Positions 33,817 to 40,442 of a DNA stretch of 45,017 nt are shown here, piece after piece. The notes beneath the pieces were generated by a model. That model had not been told where the DNA came from, searched no databases, and saw only the letters and a program-made list of their open reading frames with translations. Every line of letters starts with the position of its first letter. The stretch's first letter is position 1. This DNA comes from CADEDV01 sp964412375 (lineage in GTDB: Bacteria > Bacteroidota > Bacteroidia > Chitinophagales > Chitinophagaceae): positions 1 through 45,017 of the forward strand of contig CAYPOD010000030.1 of NCBI GenBank assembly GCA_964412375.1, given 5' to 3'. Made by a program: the position numbers and the translations under genes.

Positions 33817-35166
33817 ATGGCAGACACAAAGACCGTCAGTGAATCGAAGGAGATCATTCAAAACAATCTTGACTACACATTATTTTCTTGGAGCAAACAA
33901 AAAGGGATTAACCCCATTGCGGTAAAATATGCCGAAGGAGTTTATCTCTACGACTATGACGGCAAACGTTATATTGATTTTTCTTCAGGACTGATGAATG
34001 TCAACATCGGTCACGGCAACCAGCGGGTGACCGATGCTGTAGTGAAACAAATGCAGGAAGTGGCTTACATAACACCAAGTTGTGTAACGAAAGTAAGAGG
34101 TGAGCTGGGAAAAAAGCTGGCAGAGATTTGTCCCGGCGATCTGAATAAAGCATTCTTTACATTATGCGGCGCCACTTCCATTGAGAACGCCATCAAACTG
34201 GCACGACATTATACCGGCCGCCATAAGATCATTACCCGCTATCAATCGTATCACGGTGCTTCCATCGGTGCTATATCAGCAGGCGGCGACCCCAGGAGGT
34301 TGCCGGTAGATGCACAACAGGCGCCGAATTTTGTACACTTCGATCTTCCCTATCTCTATCGCTGGGAATATGGCGAAGAAAATTTCCTGAAAGAAACGGT
34401 GGCTTCACTGGAAAGGATGATCGCTTATGAAGGCCCGGCCAATATTGCCGCAATCCTGCTGGAAGGCGAAAGCGGTTCTTCCGGTTGTTTAAAATACCCG
34501 GTTGGGTATTTAAAAGCAGTGAGAGAAATCTGTAACAAACATGGTATTTTATTAATTATAGACGAAGTGATGAGTGGTTTTGGCAGAACAGGCAAATGGT
34601 TTGGATTTGAAAATCATGGCATCATTCCCGATATGATCTGTATGGCCAAAGGTCTAACCTGTGGCTACCTGCCATTTGGTTGTCTGATGGTGTCGGATAA
34701 AATTGCTGCAAAATATGATGATGCCGCATTGCCACTTGGCCTCACCTACTCCGCTCACCCCGTCAGTTGCGCTGCGGCATTGGAAACGCTAAGAATTTAT
34801 GAAGATGATGGCCTGATCGCCAATGCAGCAGCCATGGGAAAATACATGGAACAACAGGTGGAGCAATTAAAGCAAAAACATATAAGCATCGGTGATTTCA
34901 GGAATACAGGGCTTTTAGGTTGCATAGAATTAGTGAAGAACAGAAAAACAAAAGAGCCCATGGCTCCTTTCAATGCAAAACCGGATGAGATGGCCATAAT
35001 GAACAAAGTAGCGGCAAAGATCAGCGAACTGGGCATGTACACGTTTGTGAGATGGAGCTACATCTTCGTGGCGCCGCCGTTGATTGTCACCAAAGAACAA
35101 ATTGACGAAGGACTGGCGATCATCAGCGAAGCGATTACTATTTCAGACGAACATACAACTCCGTAG
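33817..35166 (+). CDS. PLP-dependent class III aminotransferase (beta-alanine/omega-amino type)
   Basis: A 449-residue fold-type I aminotransferase. Markers: YDYDGKRYIDFSSGLMNVNIGHG, FFTLCGATSIENAIKLARHYTGR, YQSYHGASIGAISAGG, LLEGESGSSGCLKYP, LLIIDEVMSGFGRTGKWFGFENHG, and PLP-binding Lys278 in MICMAKGLTCGYLPFG. Class III enzymes of this kind convert beta-alanine or beta-aminoisobutyrate to (methyl)malonate semialdehyde, which fits mmsA upstream and the ureidopropionase downstream. The specific amino donor is inferred from context. An oddity: the last residues and the stop codon (TTP, TAG at 35164-35166) lie inside the first palindrome of the repeat array, so the C-terminus has been rewritten by the repeat. 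Confidence 0.9.
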   Translation: MADTKTVSESKEIIQNNLDYTLFSWSKQKGINPIAVKYAEGVYLYDYDGKRYIDFSSGLMNVNIGHGNQRVTDAVVKQMQEVAYITPSCVTKVRGELGKKLAEICPGDLNKAFFTLCGATSIENAIKLARHYTGRHKIITRYQSYHGASIGAISAGGDPRRLPVDAQQAPNFVHFDLPYLYRWEYGEENFLKETVASLERMIAYEGPANIAAILLEGESGSSGCLKYPVGYLKAVREICNKHGILLIIDEVMSGFGRTGKWFGFENHGIIPDMICMAKGLTCGYLPFGCLMVSDKIAAKYDDAALPLGLTYSAHPVSCAAALETLRIYEDDGLIANAAAMGKYMEQQVEQLKQKHISIGDFRNTGLLGCIELVKNRKTKEPMAPFNAKPDEMAIMNKVAAKISELGMYTFVRWSYIFVAPPLIVTKEQIDEGLAIISEAITISDEHTTP

Positions 35167-35557
35167 GAGTTGACTGTTAATAACGAACAATACAACATAA
35201 AGAACAAAACTCCGTAGGAGTAGGAATCAAATAATCACAATCCGAATAATGAAAAACAACTCCGTAGGAGTTGCATATTTATAAAAAAGTAACCGGTAAA
35301 GTATAACTCAGCAGGAGTTGAATATTTACAATCCGAACCAGTGAATAAAACAGCAAAATCAAAGCAATGAAAAACAACTCCGTAGAAGTTGCATATTTAT
35401 AATAAAGTAACCGGTAAAGTATAACTCAGCAGGAGTTGATATTTACAATCCGAACCAATGAATAAATCAGCAAAATCAAAGCAATGAAAAACAACTCCGT
35501 AGGAGTTGCATATTTATAGACCAATCAACAACGCAGACCCCAACCCCGTAGGGGTTG
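35156..35557 (+). repeat. Array of eight CTCCGTAGGAG-type palindromes (REP-like)
   Basis: This fills the 404-bp stretch between the aminotransferase and the transposase. Palindromes at 35156-35172, 35209-35221, 35257-35273, 35305-35319, 35375-35391, 35423-35437, 35492-35508 and 35541-35557. Most read CAACTCC-GTA-GGAGTTG. Two are AACTC-AGCAG-GAGTT, one has a compensated or broken arm (CGTAGAAGTTG), and the last is CAACCCC-GTA-GGGGTTG, a covariant form. Change on both arms at once argues that the hairpin, not the base order, is conserved. The first repeat carries the stop of the aminotransferase and the last lies 14 bp before the transposase start. The A/T-rich spacers hold no coding sequence. 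Confidence 0.88.
35249..35518 (+). repeat. 118/117-bp tandem direct repeat inside the REP array, 2.3 copies
   Basis: Copies start at 35249, 35367 and 35484 (third copy partial, about 35 bp). Each begins with ATGAAAAACAACTCC and holds a CTCCGTAGGAG palindrome, the sequence GTAACCGGTAAAGTAT, a CTCAGCAGGAG palindrome, and TTACAATCCGAACCA. The copies differ by only a few bases, so the duplication is recent. Confidence 0.85.
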
Positions 35558-35570
35558 AACAATTATAACG

Positions 35571-36065
35571 ATGCCCAATACATACACACAATTATACATT
35601 CAGTTTGTATTTGCCGTTAAATGGCGGGAAAGTTTAATTCAAAAAGAATGGAAAGATGAATTATACAAGTATATCACCGGGATTGTACAGAATAATAAAA
35701 GTAAAATGCTGGCGATAAACGGTGTTGCCGATCACATCCATATTTTCATTGGCTACAAACCTTCCGTGCCCATCCCTAAATTGGTAAAAGATATAAAAGT
35801 AGCCAGCAGCTTATGGATCAACGAAAGAAACCTGGTGAAAGGAAAATTCAACTGGCAGGAAGGATATGGCGCCTTTTCATACAGGCTTCGTGATATTGAT
35901 GAAATCTGCAGATACATTGCAAACCAGGAAGCACATCATCAGAAAAAATCGTTCAGGGAAGAATACACAAGTCTCTTGAAGGATTTTGACATCGCCTATG
36001 AGGACAAATACCTGTTTGAGTTTTTTGATGAGGTATATTCAACTCCTCCGGAGTTGAGGTCATAA
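35571..36065 (+). CDS. REP-associated tyrosine transposase (RAYT, IS200-like Y1 HUH fold)
   Basis: A 164-residue protein of the IS200/Y1 transposase superfamily. The HUH pair is His55/His57 in VADHIHIFIGYKPS, and the catalytic Tyr is most likely Tyr115 in EICRYIANQEAHHQKKSF. Further family marks are the opening YTQLYIQFVFAVKWR and GYGAFSYRLRDID. Such enzymes nick single-stranded hairpin DNA at REP/IS ends. Stand-alone copies flanked by REPs are called RAYTs and are thought to spread or maintain the repeats. Eight palindromes lie directly upstream, and others lie inside its own 3' end (36040-36056) and just after its stop (36092-36108). It interrupts the pyrimidine gene cluster between the aminotransferase and the transporter. 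Confidence 0.9.
   Translation: MPNTYTQLYIQFVFAVKWRESLIQKEWKDELYKYITGIVQNNKSKMLAINGVADHIHIFIGYKPSVPIPKLVKDIKVASSLWINERNLVKGKFNWQEGYGAFSYRLRDIDEICRYIANQEAHHQKKSFREEYTSLLKDFDIAYEDKYLFEFFDEVYSTPPELRS
36040..36056 (+). repeat. REP-like palindrome forming the 3' end of the transposase gene
   Basis: CAACTCC-TCC-GGAGTTG, 7-bp arms, encodes the STPPEL part of the transposase C-terminus just ahead of its TAA stop. It is the same family as the array upstream. Confidence 0.8.
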
Positions 36066-36091
36066 AACTGACTGTTTGCGTTATAAAGATT

Positions 36092-36108
36092 TGTCTCCTG
36101 CGGAGACA
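36092..36108 (+). repeat. REP-like palindrome downstream of the transposase gene
   Basis: TGTCTCC-TGC-GGAGACA, 7-bp arms, a covariant form of the same palindrome with GTCTCC instead of AACTCC. The same GTCTCC form appears again at 40413-40429. The 142-bp gap from the transposase stop to the transporter holds nothing else I can name. Confidence 0.75.
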
Positions 36109-36207
36109 TTTAGGACTTGTGCGGCGATTCTTGATTAATTGAAGAAAATTATTAAAGCCCGGTCTCCTTCATCTTTTTTAGTGGACATGGAGGCCTAAGC
36201 ACTGCGA

Positions 36208-37698
36208 ATGGAAAAAGAAAATATCAAATTATCAGAATCCGGGAACCCTCCTGTGGAGGGCAGGGAGGCCATTGAAGCCTCTCCCCTATATAATGAGGAT
36301 TTAGCCCCGGTTCCTCCTGAAAAAAGAAACTGGAACAAATGGCATATCGCTGCGCTTTGGGTAGGCATGGCCGTTTGCATTCCTACCTATATGCTGGCCA
36401 GCAGCCTGATCAGCCAGGGCATGAACTGGTGGCAGGCACTCATTACTATTTTGCTGGGCAATCTCATTGTGCTGGCACCAATGATATTGAATGCACATGT
36501 CGGCACCAAATATGGTGTTCCGCTGCCGGTATTTCTCCGGCTGAGCTTTGGTATAAAAGGCTCCGTTCTGGCTTCCTTATTAAGAGGATTAGTCGCCTGT
36601 GGCTGGTTTGGCATTCAAACATGGATCGGCGGTTCAGCCATCTACCAGTTATTGCTTGTTGTTATGCCCGGTTTGGCTGATTCAGCCTGGCTTGGTTCAT
36701 TTATCGGTTTGAATATCGCACAGGCATTTTGTTTTCTTTTCTTCTGGGCCATCAATATCTGGATCGTTTACAAAGGCATCAACTCAATCAAACTGCTGGA
36801 AACATGGTCGGCCCCTTTCCTGCTCATCATCGGACTTTGCTTATTGCTCTGGGCATGGTTCCGTGTTGGTTCGATGAATGAAATCTTGAATGCGTCTTAT
36901 TCCTTATCGAAACAAGCCAATGTTGATTTCTGGAAAATATTTTTCCCGGGGTTAACGGCAATGGTTGGTTTTTGGGCAACATTGTCATTAAATATTCCTG
37001 ATTTCACCCGTTATGCCCGTTCGCAAAAAGACCAGGCGCTGGGGCAACTGATCGGGCTGCCCCCCACAATGGTTTTCTATTCATTTGTAGGTATTGCCGT
37101 CACCAGTGCCACCGTGCTGCTCTATGGTGGGGCCATCTGGGATCCGGTGACCTTACTGGGAAAATTTGATTCGCCGGTGGTGGTCATCATTTCTATGCTG
37201 GGATTAACGATTGCCACTCTCTCAACAAACATTGCTGCCAATGTGGTGGCACCGGCCAATGGTTTTGCCAATATTGCACCAAAGAAAATCAGTTTTAAAA
37301 TGGGTGGTTATATCACCGGCATCATCGGCATCATGATTTTTCCCTGGAAACTGATCGCCGATCCGCAGGGCTATATTTTTCGCTGGCTGATCGCCTATTC
37401 GGCATTGTTAGGCTCACTGGCCGGTATCATGATCTGTGATTATTTTATCGTAAGAAAAAGAATCATTGATGTGGCAGAGTTATTCAACCCGCTGGGCAAA
37501 CACAAAGGATGGAACCGCCCGGCATGGATTGCTTTTATCATCAGCCTGCTGCCTGTGATCCCGGGTTTCCTCGTTGCGGTAGGAGTAAAACAGGAAACCG
37601 ATTTTTCATCATTCCTGGTCAGTCTTTACTCGTATGCCTGGTTTGTGACATTCGTGCTATCATTTTTTATATATTGGTTTATCAGTCGAAAATCATAA
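36208..37698 (+). CDS. NCS1-family nucleobase:cation symporter
   Basis: A 496-residue transporter with 12 membrane segments. Markers: RNWNKWHIAALWVGMAVCIPTYMLASSLISQGMNWWQAL, YGVPLPVFLRLSFGIKGSVLASLLRGLVACGWFGIQTWIGGSAI, FWATLSLNIPDFTRYARSQKDQALGQLIGLPPTM, and NIAANVVAPANGFAN. These are NCS1 signatures (the GWFGIQTWIGG and NIPDFTRYA loops). The family imports uracil, hydantoins, allantoin or other bases with a cation. Context with preT, preA and hydantoinase makes uracil or thymine the most likely cargo. Residues 13-21 (NPPVEGREA) are encoded by an in-frame G/C hairpin at 36246-36270 that is probably an insertion. Confidence 0.93.
   Translation: MEKENIKLSESGNPPVEGREAIEASPLYNEDLAPVPPEKRNWNKWHIAALWVGMAVCIPTYMLASSLISQGMNWWQALITILLGNLIVLAPMILNAHVGTKYGVPLPVFLRLSFGIKGSVLASLLRGLVACGWFGIQTWIGGSAIYQLLLVVMPGLADSAWLGSFIGLNIAQAFCFLFFWAINIWIVYKGINSIKLLETWSAPFLLIIGLCLLLWAWFRVGSMNEILNASYSLSKQANVDFWKIFFPGLTAMVGFWATLSLNIPDFTRYARSQKDQALGQLIGLPPTMVFYSFVGIAVTSATVLLYGGAIWDPVTLLGKFDSPVVVIISMLGLTIATLSTNIAANVVAPANGFANIAPKKISFKMGGYITGIIGIMIFPWKLIADPQGYIFRWLIAYSALLGSLAGIMICDYFIVRKRIIDVAELFNPLGKHKGWNRPAWIAFIISLLPVIPGFLVAVGVKQETDFSSFLVSLYSYAWFVTFVLSFFIYWFISRKS
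36246..36270 (+). repeat. In-frame G/C-rich hairpin element in the transporter gene
   Basis: CCCTCC-TGT-GGAGGG followed by CAGGGAGGCC. The C-rich arm could pair with either of two G-rich arms. It encodes PPVEGREA near the protein's cytosolic N-terminus. The same arrangement occurs in the next gene at 37764-37790 in the same reading frame. Confidence 0.75.
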
Positions 37699-37727
37699 TT
37701 CAATAATTCCCGAAATATGTATTGTTC

Positions 37728-39164
37728 ATGAGCAAAGAAAACTCACAAAATGCAGGCACTCAGCCCCCCCCTTCGGGGGGCAGGGGGGCCGTATTAATCA
37801 GAAACGGAAGGATTGTTACTGCCACTGACGATTATGTTGCCGACATCTTCATAGAAGGTGAAACAGTAAAAGCCATTGGCAAAAACCTGGCAGCGAAAGC
37901 CGAAAAAGAAATTGATGCTTCCGGCAAACTCGTTTTCCCCGGTGGCATTGACCCGCATGTGCATCTCGATATGCCGTTTATGGGAACATTCTCCAGTGAC
38001 AATTATGAAACCGGAACAAGGGCCGCTTTATTCGGCGGCACCACGATGGTGATTGATTTCATCCTGCAGAAACAGGGCAATTCATTACAGGCTGCTTTGG
38101 ACGAATGGAGAGGCCGCAGCAATGGCAATTGTGTCGGCGACTACAGTTTCCACATGGCGGTGACCGATCTTAATGAGAACACAAAAAAAGAAATTCAGGG
38201 CCTGATCGAAAAAGAAGGGATCGTTTCTTTCAAAACATTCATGGCCTACAAAGGGGCATTGATGATCGATGACAGGCAGATGATCGGCCTGATGGAAGAA
38301 GTGAAAAAACATGGTGGCCTGATCAATGTACATGCCACCAATGGCGACATGATCGATTATCTCGTTGCCAAACACAGGGCCGAAGGCAAGCTCTCTCCGC
38401 TGTATCATTATTTATCACAGCCTGAAATAACAGAGGCCGAAGCCGCTGAACGGTTTGTTGACATGAGCTATTACACCGGCTGTCCGGGTTATATCGTTCA
38501 TCTTACCTGTGAAGGTGCATTGAATGCTGTCCGCAATGCCACAAGAAGAAATCAAAAAACATTTGTAGAAACCTGTATTCAATACCTGATCATTGATGCT
38601 TCGCTGTATGAAAGAGAAGACGGCGCCAAATGGGTGATGAGTCCTCCCCTGCGGGAAAAGAAAGACCAGGAAACTCTTTGGGCCGGCATCAACCAGGGCC
38701 TGGTGCAGGTGGTGGCCACTGATCACTGTCCTTTCAAATGGGAACAGAAACTGATGGGCAAAGATGATTTCTCCAAAATCCCCAATGGTCACCCTGCCAT
38801 TGAAAACCGGATGGAATTATTATACAGTGAAGGCGTAAACAAAGGCAGGATCACATTGAACAAATATGTGGAAGTGGCCTGCACCAACCCGGCCAAAATA
38901 TTTGGCATGTTCCCCCGCAAGGGAACCATCGCCGTAGGCAGCGATGCCGACATCGTCATCTTCGATCCGAATGAGAAGCATACCCTCTCGGCCAAAACCC
39001 ATCACATGAATGTTGATTACAGTGGCTATGAGGGCTGGGAAGTAACGGGAAAAGTGAAAACAGTTTTATTAAGAGGAAAAGTAGCCATTGAAAACAACCA
39101 TTGCAAGATTGACCGGGGATATGGTAAATTTATAAAACGTTCTAAAGTTGCAGATAAAATATAA
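37728..39164 (+). CDS. hydA: Dihydropyrimidinase / D-hydantoinase
   Basis: I choose the ATG at 37728; six bases further up there is only a TTG. The 478-residue amidohydrolase shows GGIDPHVHLDMPFMG (metal ligands His77/His79), the probably carbamylated Lys169 in GIVSFKTFMAYKGA, and LINVHATNGD, YIVHLTCEGAL and ATDHCPF with the remaining His and Asp ligands. It opens 5,6-dihydrouracil or dihydrothymine to N-carbamoyl-beta-amino acid. Residues 12-21 (QPPPSGGRGA), just before the conserved start VLIRNGRIV, come from an in-frame G/C hairpin at 37764-37790. It follows the transporter by 29 bp and is followed by the inverted repeat at 39171. Confidence 0.93.
   Translation: MSKENSQNAGTQPPPSGGRGAVLIRNGRIVTATDDYVADIFIEGETVKAIGKNLAAKAEKEIDASGKLVFPGGIDPHVHLDMPFMGTFSSDNYETGTRAALFGGTTMVIDFILQKQGNSLQAALDEWRGRSNGNCVGDYSFHMAVTDLNENTKKEIQGLIEKEGIVSFKTFMAYKGALMIDDRQMIGLMEEVKKHGGLINVHATNGDMIDYLVAKHRAEGKLSPLYHYLSQPEITEAEAAERFVDMSYYTGCPGYIVHLTCEGALNAVRNATRRNQKTFVETCIQYLIIDASLYEREDGAKWVMSPPLREKKDQETLWAGINQGLVQVVATDHCPFKWEQKLMGKDDFSKIPNGHPAIENRMELLYSEGVNKGRITLNKYVEVACTNPAKIFGMFPRKGTIAVGSDADIVIFDPNEKHTLSAKTHHMNVDYSGYEGWEVTGKVKTVLLRGKVAIENNHCKIDRGYGKFIKRSKVADKI
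37764..37790 (+). repeat. In-frame G/C-rich hairpin element in the dihydropyrimidinase gene
   Basis: A run of eight C, TTC, six G, then CAGGGGGGCC. Aligned to the element at 36246-36270 it gives a shared plan: C-rich arm, 3-base loop, G-rich arm, CA, second G-rich arm, CC. It encodes PPPSGGRGA in the same frame as the transporter copy. Confidence 0.78.
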
Positions 39165-39170
39165 ATTGAA

Positions 39171-39246
39171 CAACGGAGTCACAGCGTCACAGTGATACAC
39201 AGAGACTCTCTCCGTGCTACTCCCTGCCTTTGTGTCTCCGTGGTTC
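39171..39246 (+). repeat. 76-bp inverted repeat element (copy 1) before the ureidopropionase gene
   Basis: The left arm ACGGAGTCACAGCGTCACAG pairs imperfectly with the right arm CTTTGTGTCTCCGTGGTTC. It fills almost the whole gap from hydA to the next start, ending 18 bp before the ATG at 39265. It shares arms with the element at 41832-41908. The right arm extends the open frame upstream of the ureidopropionase start, which can mislead start prediction. Confidence 0.8.
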
Positions 39247-39264
39247 AAAAACAAACAAACAACT

Positions 39265-40131
39265 ATGCCAAGAATCATCAAATCAGGACTCATCCAGCTC
39301 TCCCTCCCCAAAACCGAAGGCGAAGGAACCATTGAAGAAATAAAAGAAGCCATGGTACAAAAGCACATCCCTTACATTGAAGAAGCGGGAAAGAAAGACG
39401 TACAGATATTGTGCTTCCAGGAAATTTTCAATACACCTTATTTCTGTCCCGGGCAGGATAAAGCATGGTACGAATCTGCAGAAACCGTTCCCGGCCCTAC
39501 GATCGAACGGATGCAGGAATATGCAAAGAAGTATAACATGGTGATGATCGTGCCGGTCTATGAAAAAGAACAGGCTGGTGTTTTATATAATACCGCCGCT
39601 GTGATAGATGCTGATGGAACATATCTGGGAAAATACAGGAAGAATCATATTCCACATACCAGTGGTTTCTGGGAAAAATTTTTCTTCAAACCCGGCAACC
39701 TCGGCTATCCTGTTTTTCAAACCAAATATGCAAAAGTGGGTGTGTATATCTGTTATGACCGTCACTTTCCCGATGGTGCAAGAATACTGGGATTGAATGG
39801 TGCCGAGATCGTTTACAATCCTTCAGCAACAGTGGCCGGCCTGTCGCAATACTTATGGAAGCTGGAACAACCGGCGCATGCAGCTGCTAATGGTTATTTC
39901 ATGGGCTGCATCAATCGTGTCGGTACCGAAAAGCCCTGGAACCTCGGCAAGTTCTATGGCAGCAGTTATTTCGTTGACCCGAGAGGACAAATTTTTGCAC
40001 AGGCCAGTGAAGACAATGATGAATTGCTCATCGCCGAATTTGATCTCGACATGATCGAAGAAGTAAGAAGTGTGTGGCAGTTCTTCAGGGACAGAAGGCC
40101 GGAAACGTACGGAAAACTGGTAGAACTTTAA
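39265..40131 (+). CDS. Beta-ureidopropionase (nitrilase superfamily)
   Basis: I choose the ATG at 39265 (MPRIIKSGLIQLSLP). An upstream in-frame ATG at 39214 lies inside the inverted repeat and adds a foreign-looking MLLPAFVSPWF. The 288-residue protein has the nitrilase triad: Glu53 in CFQEIFNTPYFCP, Lys126 in GKYRKNHIPH, Cys163 in VGVYICYDRHFPDGARI. The FYGSSYFVDPRGQI motif near the end matches the ureidopropionase branch. It would hydrolyse N-carbamoyl-beta-alanine to beta-alanine, CO2 and ammonia, between hydA and the aminotransferase. N-carbamoylputrescine amidase is the main alternative and is disfavoured by context. Its stop is followed within two bases by a REP-like palindrome. Confidence 0.9.
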   Translation: MPRIIKSGLIQLSLPKTEGEGTIEEIKEAMVQKHIPYIEEAGKKDVQILCFQEIFNTPYFCPGQDKAWYESAETVPGPTIERMQEYAKKYNMVMIVPVYEKEQAGVLYNTAAVIDADGTYLGKYRKNHIPHTSGFWEKFFFKPGNLGYPVFQTKYAKVGVYICYDRHFPDGARILGLNGAEIVYNPSATVAGLSQYLWKLEQPAHAAANGYFMGCINRVGTEKPWNLGKFYGSSYFVDPRGQIFAQASEDNDELLIAEFDLDMIEEVRSVWQFFRDRRPETYGKLVEL

Positions 40132-40133
40132 AA

Positions 40134-40429
40134 AAACTCCGTAGGAATTTAATCCTTAAAGAGCTCAAAATGGGTTGGAAACTTTCAACCCCGAATGGGG
40201 TTCAACAAACAGTTAATATGATAATTCAATAAATAGTTGTCTTCTGCGGAGAAATTGATCAGCAAACATGGCAATAAAAAACAGCAGCGATATTGGAAGA
40301 AATGTAGAAAACTCCGTAGGAGTTTAATCTTTATAGACCCGAAAAATGTATGAGTACCATTGAACCCCGTACGGGGTTCAATAAACAAAATTGAATCAAA
40401 TCAATAAATAGTTGTCTCCCCCGGAGACA
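40134..40429 (+). repeat. Second REP-like cluster with a 175-bp tandem duplication before preT
   Basis: This fills most of the 311-bp gap 40132-40442. Palindromes: 40134-40150 (degenerate AACTCC-GTA-GGAATT), 40187-40202 (AACCCC-GAAT-GGGGTT), about 40239-40255 (degenerate TCTTC-TGC-GGAGA), 40309-40325 (AAACTCC-GTA-GGAGTTT), 40359-40382 (24-base perfect palindrome centred on CCCCGTACGGGG), 40413-40429 (TGTCTCC-CCC-GGAGACA). The order AACTCC, AACCCC, GTCTCC, then ATGGCAATA occurs twice, with landmark offsets of 175, 176, 175 and 175 bp. The second set is intact and the first is decaying. The types are the same as in the 35.2-36.1 kb array. Confidence 0.85.
40268..40327 (+). pseudogene. Duplicated, truncated preT start (19-codon leader-like ORF)
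   Basis: ATGGCAATAAAAAACAGCAG matches the preT start ATGGCAATACAAAACAACAG with few differences, exactly 175 bp upstream. The copy reads MAIKNSSDIGRNVENSVGV and stops at TAA within the next palindrome. It looks like a leftover of the tandem duplication, though it could be translated as a short leader peptide. Confidence 0.6.
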
Positions 40430-40442
40430 GTCAACAGCAATC

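Noticed and set aside
35156..35557. CRISPR-like array
   Set aside because: The repeated units are 13-17-bp palindromes with unequal spacing, and the longer unit is a plain 117-118-bp tandem duplication. There are no unique spacers of fixed length and no cas genes. A HUH transposase gene is adjacent.
39214..39264. Upstream ATG extension of the ureidopropionase (MLLPAFVSPWF...)
   Set aside because: It lies within the 76-bp inverted repeat that also occurs before preA, where it likewise gives a similar foreign peptide. The family normally starts at MPRIIKSG.
40359..40382. Operator for a regulator of the pyrimidine genes
   Set aside because: The perfect palindrome is tempting, but the same CCCC/GGGG form recurs at 40187-40202 and 35541-35557 among the repeats, so repeat origin explains it better.
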